Part shown: one piece after another, positions 53,021 through 62,884 of the stretch | How positions within the stretch are numbered: position 1 is the stretch's first letter | Layout: each line of letters begins with the position of its first letter | Source of the DNA: Glycocaulis sp051859565 | GTDB lineage: Bacteria; Pseudomonadota; Alphaproteobacteria; Caulobacterales; Maricaulaceae | Length of the DNA stretch: 64,000 bases | Assembly (NCBI RefSeq): GCF_051859565.1 | Contig: NZ_JBHYFK010000004.1 | Coordinates: 62,001 to 126,000, forward strand | Direction: 5' to 3' | The notes under the pieces: generated by a model | Told to the model about the DNA's origin: nothing | The model's input: only the letters and a program-made list of their open reading frames with translations | Databases searched by the model: none | Position numbers and translations under genes: made by a program

Positions 53021-56000
53021 ATGCGCCGTCGTCTTCTTGCTGCTGCATCGCTTGTAGCGCTGTGTTCATCGCCAGTCTGGGCTGATGAGGAGATTAGCAA
53101 CGAACGCACCAGCCCGGTGCGGACATCCAATGCCGGTGACATCGTCATCACCTCCAGCGGCCGGGTCACGCTGACGGGCAATAGCGGCCCTGCAGTCGTC
53201 ATCGATTCTGACAACTCGGTGGAAACGCGGTCAGGCAGCGAAATCACCATCAATAATCGGGATGGAGCCGTCGGCATTTTCGCGGAGAGCGGCCGTACCG
53301 GTGATATCGTCCATAACGGGCGCATTTCGCTGGCGGACTCCGAGGTGAATGGGAACCAGCCCCTTGATGAGGCATTTGGCAACCTCACCGAAGAGCGCGA
53401 CAAAACCGGAATACTGGTCGGCTCTCCGGGCGGTGCTGCCTTCGTAGGCAACGTAACCATCGGAACCGGCGGCGCGATCAACGTCACCGGCCAGGATTCT
53501 TACGGCGTTCGGATTGCATCAGACATCGACGGGGACATCACATTTGGCGGTAGCGTGAATGTCGTCGGCGAAAACTCGATCGGCGTCTCGGTCGAAGGCA
53601 ATACTGATGGCAATGTGAGAGTTCTGCCTGGGGGTGCGATCAACACGCTTGGCGCCGGATCCAACGCAGTATCGGTGACCGGCGATGTGGAGGGTGGTGT
53701 CAGCATTGCTGGACAGGTGCGTTCAAACGGTTTTCGGATCAATGAGCGTGCACGCCAGGCAATATTTGAAGCGCTGGCTGACCGCGAAGCCGGCGATATC
53801 GCAGAGGACTCGCGTCTCGCCGGATCAGCCGTCATTATTGCGGGTTCCGTTCGGGACGGCGTCTTCATCGCGGGCCCCACTTCAACAAACACGGCCGGTG
53901 GTAGCATTCAGGTGACCGGCTCGGCGCCGGCACTGACAATTCGACCCGGCGAGAACGCCTCAGGACCGATCACGATCGGCGAAGTTGTCTACGATGAGCC
54001 TGACACCTCCGAGGGCGCGGAAGAAGACGACATCGTTACAGTTGAACGCGGCTTCGGTCTGGTGATCGACGGCAACGTCAATGCAGCAGGCGTGTTTGAT
54101 GGAATTGATACTCGTGCGATTCTGATTTCGGGGCGGGATGTTAATGGCAATATCCAGGCGGTAATTCTCGCCGAAGGGGGAATGCAGATTACCGGCACAG
54201 CTACCGCGACATCGTTTGACGGGCATGCTCAGGCTGTCACCATCGGCGAAGGCGCCCAGATGGCCGGTATCAACAATTCCGGAACAATTTCGGCGCTGGT
54301 TTTCCGCGGTTACGAAGACGACGGATTTGCGGACCCGGCCTATGGCGAGGGAACGGCGATCGCCCTCAGTATTGAGTCTGGCAGTGACGTCGGCCGGATC
54401 GACAATTCGGGCCTCATCACGGCCACACTTAACGTTGGTGGATCTGCAGCGACGGGTATCGTTATTTCCTCTGACTCCGTCACCGACATCAGTAACACCG
54501 GGCGAATCAGGGCTATCACCACCAACTATGAGGCCACTAACTCGCCGACGCTGATCGCAGTCGACGCGCGCACGATGACATCCGGTCTGACTATCAGCCA
54601 GTCCGCTCCTGCAGATGAAGATGCTAATGCCCCTGCCATCATCGGAGACGTATATTTTGGCGCCGGGGATGACACACTATCGTTGACCGCCGGCCGCATG
54701 GATGGAAACGTTTACTTCGGTGCTGGCGCCGATCGGCTTATCGTTCATGGCGCGGAGTTCCATGGATCGCTTAATAGCGGTGACGGGCAACTGGAGATCG
54801 ATGTTGAAGATGCCACGCTCGCACTCGGACTAACGGGTCAAACCCACATCACTTCAGCGCGCTTCGGCGACGGCGGCGTCCTCAACCTTGTCCTGGACCG
54901 TGACAGCACGTCGAGCGCTGCCCTGATCGCCACGGGCGAGATTGCCTTTGAAGACGGCTCCGAACTGTCGGTGTCGCTTTCCGAGCTGGTGGGGCAAAGC
55001 CGCGAATATCGAGTCCTGTCCGCCGGAACTCTCACCGTCGCCGACGAATCCGTTATTCTTGAGGCTGTCGATACACCCTTCCTTTATTCGGCAACCTTGG
55101 TGCGCGCGTCCGACGACCCGGATACGCTGGTGCTCAGCCTCGAGCGGAAAACGGCCGAACAGATCGGGTTCGACCCGAACCGCGCGGCGGTCTATGACGC
55201 AGCCCTCACGCTGTTTGAAGATGTCAGTTCGCTGGGCAACGCCATTGCGTCGATCCGTGACGCCGACGCGTTCTACAACGCGTATGACCAGTTGCTGCCT
55301 GAATACGCGGCTAGCGCGATCCAGTTTGCCCTGGCCTCCCACGACGCGGCAGCGGGAGCGCTATCGACCCGTCTGCGTAATGCCCGCCTGTCGCCGTCCG
55401 AACTTGCCGGCCTGTGGATCCAGGAGTTTGGCTATTACGCTGACCGTACAGGCTCCGCCCTGGGGCCGGGCTATCGCGGTTACGGGGTAGGCCTTGCCGT
55501 CGGTATCGACCGGCCGCTCGGGCCGTTCTATGCCGTGGGCGTGAGCTTCGCCGGGGCAGCAAGCGAGATCGAACAGATCGGCCTGAACCATGACCCCATG
55601 ACCACGCTGATGGGTCAGGTGTCCGGCTATGCCGCCATCGACTTTGGCGGTATCGACGCTTCGTTCACCGCTTCGGCCGGCATCAACCGATTCGAAACGC
55701 AGCGTAATATTGGTATTGGCAACTATACCGGCTCCACGTCTGCTGACTGGGGCGGCTGGCATTACTCCCTCTCCGCCCAGGCGGGCCGGGACATTCCGCT
55801 GGGCAATTGGGTAGTCAGGCCGGAAGCTTCCCTGACCTGGCTTTCGATTTCGGAAGACGATTTCAATGAAATCGCGCTCGATAACACGGCTCCGGAACTT
55901 GCCCTGTTTGTCGACAGCCGCACGACCAGCGCACTGACAGGCGGGGCCACGGTAACCGTCGCGCGCATGTTCCAGCGCTCCGGCAGCTGGTGGATGCCCT

Positions 56001-56242
56001 ATGCCCGCGTAGGATATCGCGGTGATTTCTCAGGCAACTCAGGCGAGACAACGGCCCGGTTTGGTCAGAATGGCACACCCTTCACGCTTCGCGCTGCAGA
56101 ACTGCCATCGGCTGGCCTGCTGGCCGGTCTGGGCTTCTCTGCAGGTTCTAACTACACCACATTCACCTTTGCCTATGACGCGGACTATCGCGACGAGTAT
56201 GTGAACCATGTGCTGCGCCTCGTCCTGCGGATGAATTTCTAG
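53021..56242 (+). CDS. Autotransporter with beta-helix-like passenger
   Basis: The 1073-residue protein has a signal peptide (MRRRLLAAASLVALCSSPVWA), a passenger of about 750 residues with many short G/N/D-rich repeats of the parallel beta-helix style (repeated phrases such as INNSGTIS, IDNSGLIT, ISNTGRIR), and a C-terminal translocator of about 270 residues from GLWIQEFGYYADRTGSALG to the final aromatic residue in LRMNF. No protease or lipase motif is evident in the passenger. The passenger gene segment seems less GC-rich than neighbours. Its role could be adhesion or surface structure; that is inference. GGAGGG precedes the ATG. Confidence 0.9.
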   Translation: MRRRLLAAASLVALCSSPVWADEEISNERTSPVRTSNAGDIVITSSGRVTLTGNSGPAVVIDSDNSVETRSGSEITINNRDGAVGIFAESGRTGDIVHNGRISLADSEVNGNQPLDEAFGNLTEERDKTGILVGSPGGAAFVGNVTIGTGGAINVTGQDSYGVRIASDIDGDITFGGSVNVVGENSIGVSVEGNTDGNVRVLPGGAINTLGAGSNAVSVTGDVEGGVSIAGQVRSNGFRINERARQAIFEALADREAGDIAEDSRLAGSAVIIAGSVRDGVFIAGPTSTNTAGGSIQVTGSAPALTIRPGENASGPITIGEVVYDEPDTSEGAEEDDIVTVERGFGLVIDGNVNAAGVFDGIDTRAILISGRDVNGNIQAVILAEGGMQITGTATATSFDGHAQAVTIGEGAQMAGINNSGTISALVFRGYEDDGFADPAYGEGTAIALSIESGSDVGRIDNSGLITATLNVGGSAATGIVISSDSVTDISNTGRIRAITTNYEATNSPTLIAVDARTMTSGLTISQSAPADEDANAPAIIGDVYFGAGDDTLSLTAGRMDGNVYFGAGADRLIVHGAEFHGSLNSGDGQLEIDVEDATLALGLTGQTHITSARFGDGGVLNLVLDRDSTSSAALIATGEIAFEDGSELSVSLSELVGQSREYRVLSAGTLTVADESVILEAVDTPFLYSATLVRASDDPDTLVLSLERKTAEQIGFDPNRAAVYDAALTLFEDVSSLGNAIASIRDADAFYNAYDQLLPEYAASAIQFALASHDAAAGALSTRLRNARLSPSELAGLWIQEFGYYADRTGSALGPGYRGYGVGLAVGIDRPLGPFYAVGVSFAGAASEIEQIGLNHDPMTTLMGQVSGYAAIDFGGIDASFTASAGINRFETQRNIGIGNYTGSTSADWGGWHYSLSAQAGRDIPLGNWVVRPEASLTWLSISEDDFNEIALDNTAPELALFVDSRTTSALTGGATVTVARMFQRSGSWWMPYARVGYRGDFSGNSGETTARFGQNGTPFTLRAAELPSAGLLAGLGFSAGSNYTTFTFAYDADYRDEYVNHVLRLVLRMNF

Positions 56243-56248
56243 ACTGGT

Positions 56249-56262
56249 TTAACGCCTTTTAA
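56249..56262. promoter_or_regulatory. CtrA-like TTAA pair upstream of the lipoprotein gene
   Basis: TTAA (56249-56252) and TTAA (56259-56262, continuing to TTAACCAT) are separated by 6 bases, close to but not equal to the TTAA-N7-TTAA consensus of the cell-cycle regulator CtrA. It lies 25 bases before the lipoprotein transglycosylase start and just past the autotransporter stop. Confidence 0.25.
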
Positions 56263-56287
56263 CCATGGCGAGGGATACACTCTGGCC

Positions 56288-56893
56288 ATGGTTATACGTC
56301 TGGCCCTTCTCTTTGCGCTTCTGACGGCGGCAACTCTCGTGGCCGCCTGCAGCCATCGCGCGCCCCCGACGCAGGTGCAGAACGCCTGTTCGATTTTCGC
56401 CCAGTATCCGGCTTGGCGCCGCGCGACCGAACGGGCCGAGCGCCGCTGGGGGCTGTCCCAGGGCACGCAGCTGGCCTTCGTGAACCGCGAATCCAGTTTT
56501 GTCGCCAATGCCCGCCCGCCCCGTACCCGCAGGCTGATCGTGCTTCCGGGCCCCCGTGCCTCATCGGCACATGGTTATGCCCAGGCGCTCGACGGCACAT
56601 GGGACTGGTATCGCGAACAGACCGGCAACCGCTCTGCCCGCCGGACGAACTTCGCCGACGCGGTTGATTTCATCGGCTGGTACGCCTCAATGAGCCAGCG
56701 CCTGTCACGCATCTCGCTGGATGATCCGCGCAATCTCTACTTTGCCTACCATGAGGGTCATACCGGCTATAATCGCGGCACGCACCATTCCAAAGCCTGG
56801 CTGCAACGCGCCGCCAGCCAGGTGGAGGCCGATGCCCGCCGCTATGATAGCCAGCTGCGATCCTGCCAACGTAGCAGCCGCTGGTTCCGGTAG
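56288..56893 (+). CDS. Lysozyme-like (SLT-fold) lipoprotein, putative transglycosylase
   Basis: The 201-residue protein has a lipoprotein signal with lipobox LVAAC (Cys21). The mature part shows SLT-fold hallmarks: a candidate catalytic Glu68 in LAFVNRESSFVANARP, then SSAHGYAQALDGTWDWYRE, and NLYFAYHEGHTGYNRG near the C terminus. It probably cuts peptidoglycan at the outer membrane, but it is more distant from Slt70 than the 717-residue enzyme at 40 kb. It has its own start just after the autotransporter gene. Confidence 0.8.
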   Translation: MVIRLALLFALLTAATLVAACSHRAPPTQVQNACSIFAQYPAWRRATERAERRWGLSQGTQLAFVNRESSFVANARPPRTRRLIVLPGPRASSAHGYAQALDGTWDWYREQTGNRSARRTNFADAVDFIGWYASMSQRLSRISLDDPRNLYFAYHEGHTGYNRGTHHSKAWLQRAASQVEADARRYDSQLRSCQRSSRWFR

Positions 56894-56945
56894 ACGAATT
56901 CGCTGAGGCATTGAGCATCAGCCAGGGTGTTGGAGTTACCGGGCC

Positions 56946-57803
56946 ATGCAAGATGAGATTTTCGTAGATAACGGATCGGTTAAAATCTGCGCACAGGGCT
57001 TTGGCGATCCTGAGGGTGAACCGCTCCTCCTAATCATGGGCGCAACCGCGTCGATGCTATGGTGGCCCCACGGGCTGATGGAAGCGTTTGCGAAAGCCGG
57101 GTTTTACGCCGTTCGGTTCGATCATCGCGATACCGGGCGCTCCACATGCGTGCCGCCCGGACAAGCGGCCTACAGCATCCACGACATGGCGGACGATGCG
57201 CTGGCCGTGATGGACCGTTTCGGCTGGGACAGCGCGCACATTGCCGGCATGTCGCTCGGCGGCCTGCTCAGCCAGCTGATAGCGCTGCGCAACCCGGACC
57301 GCGTGCGCACGCTCACACTCATTGCCTCGGAAATCTTTGGTGACCCCGGTGTGGAAACCCGGCCCATCTCGCCAGAAATACTGGACTGTTTCAATTCGCT
57401 CGGCGAGGTGGACTGGCAAGACCGGGACAGCGCCACAGATTTCCTTGCCCGGTTAAGCGTCGTAACCGGCTCCAGCATGCGTCCACCACGCCTGCAGGCT
57501 TATGCCGAGCTGGCGCGGGCGGAATTTGACCGCGCCGTCAATCTGCTAAGCCGTTTTAATCATGCAAACCTTGACGGCGCCTCGCCTTGGGCAGACCGAA
57601 CGCATGATATCCGTACTCGGGTTCTGGTGATTCATGGTGACCATGACATCGTCATCGACCCGGCTCATGCGCAGGCTATTACGCGTGCCACCCCTCACTC
57701 CCGGCTGATCATGATGGAAGGCGCTGGCCATGAGCTGCACCCGGATGACTGGCCGGAAATTGTCGCCCAGATCACAGATCATGCAGCGCGCGGGACGGCC
57801 TGA
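56946..57803 (+). CDS. Alpha/beta-fold hydrolase
   Basis: The 285-residue cytoplasmic hydrolase has the nucleophile elbow GMSLGG with Ser103, an acid in VIHGDHDIVIDP and catalytic His in EGAGHELHPDD, with oxyanion segment LLIMGATASMLWW. It resembles esterases such as methyl-esterase/RdmC-type proteins; the substrate cannot be inferred. No obvious pathway partner lies next to it. It precedes parE on the same strand, separated by about 60 bp. Confidence 0.88.
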   Translation: MQDEIFVDNGSVKICAQGFGDPEGEPLLLIMGATASMLWWPHGLMEAFAKAGFYAVRFDHRDTGRSTCVPPGQAAYSIHDMADDALAVMDRFGWDSAHIAGMSLGGLLSQLIALRNPDRVRTLTLIASEIFGDPGVETRPISPEILDCFNSLGEVDWQDRDSATDFLARLSVVTGSSMRPPRLQAYAELARAEFDRAVNLLSRFNHANLDGASPWADRTHDIRTRVLVIHGDHDIVIDPAHAQAITRATPHSRLIMMEGAGHELHPDDWPEIVAQITDHAARGTA

Positions 57804-57867
57804 ACCTGCCCTCAGCCTGCGCCTGCTCCCTCCCCAATCGGTTTCGGCTAGGGCAAGTTGAGGGGTG

Positions 57868-59967
57868 ATGACCCACGATTCGCAAAATGACCTGTTCGGC
57901 GGCGGCGCGCCTGCCCCGAAGCCCGCCTCGCCCGCTCCGCGTGCAGAGCCTGAGCCCGTGAAGGCGGCAGCAGAGCCCTCTGCGCCGCGTGCGCCAGTAG
58001 CCTCCCCTGCTCCGCCACCACCGCCGCAGCCGGGCTACAACGCCTCCTCCATTGAGGTGCTTGAAGGGCTGGAGCCGGTGCGCAAGCGGCCGGGCATGTA
58101 TATCGGCGGCACCGATGAGCGCGCGCTGCATCACCTCTTCGCCGAAGTGCTGGACAACGCGATGGACGAGGCCGTGGCAGGGCACGCCGACCGGATCGAG
58201 GTGCGTCTTGATGAGGAAGGCTTCGTCACCGTTACCGATAATGGCCGGGGCATTCCCGTAGACGAGCACCCGAAATTTCCCGGCAAGTCGGCGCTGGAAA
58301 TCGTGATGACCACGCTGCACTCAGGCGGCAAGTTCTCCGACAAGGCCTACCAGACCGCAGGCGGCCTGCACGGGGTGGGCATCTCCGTCGTCAACGCACT
58401 CTCGGAACGCGTCGAAGTGGAAGTGGCGCGCGACCGCACGCTCTGGGGCCTCAGTTTCTCGCGCGGCACGCCGCTCGGCAGTCTGGAAAAGCTTGGCGCA
58501 GCGCCCAACCGGCGCGGCACCAAAATCCGCTTCAAGCCTGATCACGAGATTTTCGGCAGCCGCGCCCATTTCAAGCCCGCGCGCCTGTTTGCCATGTCAC
58601 GCTCCAAGGCATTCCTGCGCCGGGGTGTAGAGATACGCTGGTCGTGCGTGCCTGAGCTGGTCGAAGGCACGGCCACGCCCCCTGAGGCCGTGCTGTCCTT
58701 CCCCGGCGGGCTGGCCGATCACCTTGAAGAGCTGGTCAAAGGCGCAGCCCTCGTCACCGAAAGCTTCTCAGGCCGTGTCGAGCGCTCCGAAGGGCGCATG
58801 GGCGCGGTGGAATGGGCCGTAGGCTTCTCCGCCAACGGATTTGGCGAGCATGACAGTTTTTCCAACTCCTACTGCAACACCGTGCCGACCCCGCAAGGCG
58901 GTACGCACGAGGCGGGCCTGCGCGCCGCGCTCTCGAAGAGCCTCAAAGCACACGCCGAGTTGGCGGGCAATCGCAAGGCGGGCCTTATCACGCCCGACGA
59001 TGTGATGGGCGGGGCGGGTGTGCTGGTTTCGATCTTCCTCAAAGACCCTGAATTTCAGGGCCAGACCAAGGACCGGCTTTCCACACCTGAGGCGCAGCGC
59101 CTTGTGGAGAATGCCATCCGGGACCGTTTCGACCACTGGCTCGCGGCCCGGCCGAAGGAAGCCGCACGCCTGATTGACTGGGCGGTAGAGCGCGCCGAAG
59201 ACCGGCTGAAGAAGAAGAAGGAAAAGGAAGTCCAGCGCCAGAGCGCCACGCGCCGCCTGCGCCTTCCCGGCAAGCTGGCTGACTGTTCCACCTCCGGCGC
59301 CGACGGGACCGAAATCTTCCTCGTCGAGGGCGATTCCGCCGGCGGCTCGGCCAAGCAGGCGCGCGACCGCAAGACGCAAGCCATCCTGCCCTTGCGCGGC
59401 AAGATCCTGAACGTTGCCTCGGCAACCCCGGACAAGATCGCCGCCAATCAGGAAATCTCCGATCTGATGCTGGCGCTCGGCACGCGTCCGGGCTCGAAGT
59501 TCGATCTTGATGATCTGCGCTATGAGCGCGTCATCATCATGTGCGACGCGGACGTGGACGGCGCGCATATCGCAGCGCTTCTGGCCACCTTCTTCTACCG
59601 CTTCACGCCGGGCCTGATCGAGAGCGGACGCCTCTTCATGGCCCAGCCGCCCCTCTATCGCCTGACCGTCGGGGCGAAGACCCTCTACGCACAGGACGAC
59701 GCAGAGAAGGACGCCATTATGAATGGCGAGTTCAAGGGCAAGCGCGTGGAGCTTGGCCGCTTCAAAGGCCTTGGCGAGATGACGCCGCCGCAACTGAAAG
59801 CCACCACGATGAACCCGCAGACGCGCTCACTCGCGCGCGTGACCATTGATGACGCCTTCCGCGAGGAGGCCGATGATCTGGTTGAAACCCTGATGGGCAA
59901 GAAGGCAGAGCTTCGCTTCCAGTACATCCAGGAACACGCGCCCTTCGTGGAAGCGATTGATTTGTAG
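57868..59967 (+). CDS. parE: DNA topoisomerase IV subunit B
   Basis: The 699-residue ATPase subunit pairs with ParC. It has an unusual Ala/Pro-rich N-terminal extension of about 55 residues (to SPAPPPPPQPGYNASSIEVL), then the GHKL motifs VLDNAMDEAVAGH, VTDNGRGIPVDEHP and GGLHGVGISVVNAL, and the TOPRIM motifs FLVEGDSAGGSAKQARDR and DADVDGAHI. The C-terminal RFQYIQEHA is normal. I use ATG 57868, directly after GAGGGGTG; a GTG one codon upstream is possible. Confidence 0.96.
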   Translation: MTHDSQNDLFGGGAPAPKPASPAPRAEPEPVKAAAEPSAPRAPVASPAPPPPPQPGYNASSIEVLEGLEPVRKRPGMYIGGTDERALHHLFAEVLDNAMDEAVAGHADRIEVRLDEEGFVTVTDNGRGIPVDEHPKFPGKSALEIVMTTLHSGGKFSDKAYQTAGGLHGVGISVVNALSERVEVEVARDRTLWGLSFSRGTPLGSLEKLGAAPNRRGTKIRFKPDHEIFGSRAHFKPARLFAMSRSKAFLRRGVEIRWSCVPELVEGTATPPEAVLSFPGGLADHLEELVKGAALVTESFSGRVERSEGRMGAVEWAVGFSANGFGEHDSFSNSYCNTVPTPQGGTHEAGLRAALSKSLKAHAELAGNRKAGLITPDDVMGGAGVLVSIFLKDPEFQGQTKDRLSTPEAQRLVENAIRDRFDHWLAARPKEAARLIDWAVERAEDRLKKKKEKEVQRQSATRRLRLPGKLADCSTSGADGTEIFLVEGDSAGGSAKQARDRKTQAILPLRGKILNVASATPDKIAANQEISDLMLALGTRPGSKFDLDDLRYERVIIMCDADVDGAHIAALLATFFYRFTPGLIESGRLFMAQPPLYRLTVGAKTLYAQDDAEKDAIMNGEFKGKRVELGRFKGLGEMTPPQLKATTMNPQTRSLARVTIDDAFREEADDLVETLMGKKAELRFQYIQEHAPFVEAIDL

Positions 59968-60073
59968 TGTTTATCCGCTCAACTCCCTGCGATGTAACAC
60001 AATAACCCCCTTCCCCCTGCGGCGGATTCCGGCGAACGTGCCCGCAACGCAATTATCCGGGGAGGGTTGAACG

Positions 60074-61534
60074 GTGGCGATACACGGTTCACGGGAAAAG
60101 GGCGCGCTATGGCCGATGATGGCGGGCGCACTAGCGGGGCTGGCGGCCCTCGGTCTTGCCGCCTGTAATGGCGATGCTGGCGAGACCACGAACGGCAACG
60201 GCGCCAGCACTGGCAATGGCGACGGGCTTGTCCGCTTCAACCCGGACCCCTACCCCTCCACTTACACGCCCTTCCCCTCTGAAGTGGTGCTCATTCAGGG
60301 CGCGACCGTGTTTGACGGGCTTGGCGGCGAGTTTGAAAACTACGACGTCCTCATGCAGGACGGGCGCATTGCCGGTATCGGAGAAGGCCTTGAGGCGCCA
60401 GAAGGCGCAACCATCATTGACGGGCGCGGGCGCTATGTGACCCCCGGCGTCATCGATATCCACTCCCATCTGGGCGTCTACCCCTCCCCCGGTGTCAGCG
60501 CTCACAATGACGGCAACGAGATCACCAGCCCGGTGACGGCAGAGGTCTGGGCCGAGCACGGCGTCTGGCCTCAGGATCCGGGCTTTGACGCGGCTCTGGC
60601 CGGCGGCGTGACCACGCTGCATGTCCTGCCGGGCTCGGCCAACCTCTTTGGCGGACGCGGCATCACCTTGCGCAATGTGCCTTCGCGTACCGTGCAGGGC
60701 ATGAAGTTTCCTGATGCCCCCTACACGTTGAAAATGGCCTGCGGGGAGAACCCAAAACGCGTCTATGGCGGACAGGGCCGTGCGCCCGGTTCGCGCATGG
60801 GCAATATGGCCGGATACCGCGAGGCCTGGCAGCGCGCAGTGGAATACCGCCGCAGCTGGCAGCGTTACTGGGACGCCGGCGATGCCGACGCCACCCCGCC
60901 CACCCGCAATCTGGAGCTGGATACGCTGATGGGCGTTCTGGAAGGCGAAATCCTCATCCAGATGCACTGCTACCGCGCTGATGAAATGGCGCTGGTGCTC
61001 GATATGGCGCGGGAGTTCGACTACCGCATCACCACATTCCATCACGCGGTCGAGGCCTACAAGATCGGCGATCTGCTGGCCGAAGATGACGTCTGCGCGG
61101 CCGTGTGGGCCGACTGGGGCGGGTTCAAGATGGAAGCCTATGACTCAATCAACGAAAACCTCGCCCTCGTTCACGCCGCAGGCGCGTGCGCGATGATCCA
61201 TTCCGACGACCAGCTGGGCATCCAGCGCCTCAATCAGGAGGTAGCCAAGGCGCTCGCCGCCGGACGGCGGCTCGGCATTGAGGTCACAGATGGCGAGGCC
61301 GTCGCCTGGTTCACCTCGAACCCCGCACGCGGGCTTGGCATTTTCGACGAGACGGGCTCGCTGGAAGCGGGCAAGCGCGCCGATGTCGTGCTCTGGTCGG
61401 CCCATCCCTTCTCCAGCTACGCCGTTGCCGACCACGTCTATATCGACGGCGCGCTGATGTTTGACCGCGAAGACCCGGCCCGGCGCACCGTACGCGATTT
61501 CACCCTCGGCCAGCCCGGCGAAGGAGTGCTGTAA
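60074..61534 (+). CDS. Exported lipoprotein amidohydrolase (metal ligands intact)
   Basis: The 486-residue protein has a lipoprotein signal (LAALGLAAC), a short G/N-rich linker (ETTNGNGASTGNG) and an imidazolonepropionase-like amidohydrolase domain. Ligand-type residues appear complete: HSH in VIDIHSHLGV, Lys in YTLKMACGENP, His in IQMHCYRADEM, His in FHHAVEAYK and Asp in HSDDQLG. The substrate is unknown; relatives include prolidase-like and N-acyl amino-acid hydrolases. The start is GTG at 60074, with GGAGGG upstream. The next amidohydrolase gene follows after 1 bp. Confidence 0.88.
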   Translation: MAIHGSREKGALWPMMAGALAGLAALGLAACNGDAGETTNGNGASTGNGDGLVRFNPDPYPSTYTPFPSEVVLIQGATVFDGLGGEFENYDVLMQDGRIAGIGEGLEAPEGATIIDGRGRYVTPGVIDIHSHLGVYPSPGVSAHNDGNEITSPVTAEVWAEHGVWPQDPGFDAALAGGVTTLHVLPGSANLFGGRGITLRNVPSRTVQGMKFPDAPYTLKMACGENPKRVYGGQGRAPGSRMGNMAGYREAWQRAVEYRRSWQRYWDAGDADATPPTRNLELDTLMGVLEGEILIQMHCYRADEMALVLDMAREFDYRITTFHHAVEAYKIGDLLAEDDVCAAVWADWGGFKMEAYDSINENLALVHAAGACAMIHSDDQLGIQRLNQEVAKALAAGRRLGIEVTDGEAVAWFTSNPARGLGIFDETGSLEAGKRADVVLWSAHPFSSYAVADHVYIDGALMFDREDPARRTVRDFTLGQPGEGVL

Positions 61535-61535
61535 G

Positions 61536-62810
61536 ATGTTGAAATCCATGATCTCCGCAGCCGCCCTCGCCGCCATCAGTCTTGGCGCGGCCTCGGCCCA
61601 GACCATTGCCGTCACCAATGGCCGGGTCGTGACCAATAGCGATGCCGGCATTGTCGAAAACGGCTCAGTCCTCATCCGCGACGGCGTTATCGTGGCCGCT
61701 GGCGCGAATATCGCCATTCCCGCCGGCATCGACACCATCGACGCCAATGGCGGCTGGATCACGCCGGGCATCTTCCACCCGCACACCCAGCTTGGCCTGA
61801 TTGAGGTGGGTCTTGAAAGCACCACCTCCGACGTGTCGGCGCCGGGGGCCAGCTTTACCGCCGCGATCGATGTGGCCGACGGATTCAACCCCTCCGGCGG
61901 ACACATCCCGGACAGCCGCCGCCGGGGGATTACCCGCTTTGCGGTATTCCCCTCCACTGCACGCGGCGTGATTGGCGGGCGCGGCGCACTGGCCAACAGC
62001 TCCGGCAGGCCGGATTCGCTCTTTGACGACCGCACCTTCCTCTATATCGACCTGTCGCAATCGGGCGCACAGACCGCTGGCGGATCACGCAACGCGGCCT
62101 GGGCCTATCTGCGCGCAGCCTTTGAGGATGCCCGCTTCTACCCCGGACGCTTCATGTCCCACCATGAGGGCGATGCCATCAACCGTTTCGATGCGGCAGC
62201 CCTGGTGTCTGCCGTGCGCGGCGAAATCCCGATTGCCCTTCAGGTGGAACGCGCATCCGACATCCGCCGTGCCCTGCGCTTTGCCCAGCAGCATCCGTCA
62301 GCGCGCTTCATTCTGGTCGGCGCGGCGGAAAGCTGGATGGTCGCCGACGAAATCGCTGCAGCGGGCATTCCCGTCATCATCGACCCCTTGCGTAACCTGC
62401 CGGCCAGCTTTGACGTGCTTGCGGCACGCCTGGACGCCCCTGCCCGCCTGCATGCCGCAGGCGTGCAAACCGCCTACACCACAATCAGCGCAGACCTCTA
62501 TTTCAACCCGCGCCTGATCACCCAGCACGCAGGCAATGCGGTTGCCAATGGCGCTAGCTGGGAGGATGCCTTCCGCGCCATCACAATCACCCCGGCCGAG
62601 ATCCACGGCGTAGGCGACCGTTATGGGGCCCTCGCAGAGGGTTATGCCGGCGATGTGGTGGTCTGGGATGGTGACCCGCTGGAGGTGATGAGCGCTCCCG
62701 TGGCCGTCATCATTGACGGCGAGAACCAGTCCCTGGTCTCGCGCCAGTCACGTCTGGCAGAGCGCTATGCCGAGCAGGTGCCAAACGGCCAGTATGGCTA
62801 TCGCCACTAG
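61536..62810 (+). CDS. Second exported amidohydrolase, possibly degenerate
   Basis: The 424-residue protein has a Sec signal peptide (MLKSMISAAALAAISLGAASA) and the same overall fold, with HPHTQLGLI at the first metal site. At the positions where the first gene has its central and late ligands this one reads IALQVERASD and TTISADLYFNP, lacking the His and final Asp. The C-terminal YGALAEGYAGDVVVWDGDPL is typical of the family. It could be a partner or a pseudoenzyme of the first protein. Tandem pairs of this kind occur in other proteobacteria. Confidence 0.82.
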   Translation: MLKSMISAAALAAISLGAASAQTIAVTNGRVVTNSDAGIVENGSVLIRDGVIVAAGANIAIPAGIDTIDANGGWITPGIFHPHTQLGLIEVGLESTTSDVSAPGASFTAAIDVADGFNPSGGHIPDSRRRGITRFAVFPSTARGVIGGRGALANSSGRPDSLFDDRTFLYIDLSQSGAQTAGGSRNAAWAYLRAAFEDARFYPGRFMSHHEGDAINRFDAAALVSAVRGEIPIALQVERASDIRRALRFAQQHPSARFILVGAAESWMVADEIAAAGIPVIIDPLRNLPASFDVLAARLDAPARLHAAGVQTAYTTISADLYFNPRLITQHAGNAVANGASWEDAFRAITITPAEIHGVGDRYGALAEGYAGDVVVWDGDPLEVMSAPVAVIIDGENQSLVSRQSRLAERYAEQVPNGQYGYRH

Positions 62811-62884
62811 AGAGAATCGCTGCCGCAGGTATGGGCGTTAAGCCACAGTGCGGCACTGATACATCACGTCTGCGCTAGGACGCG

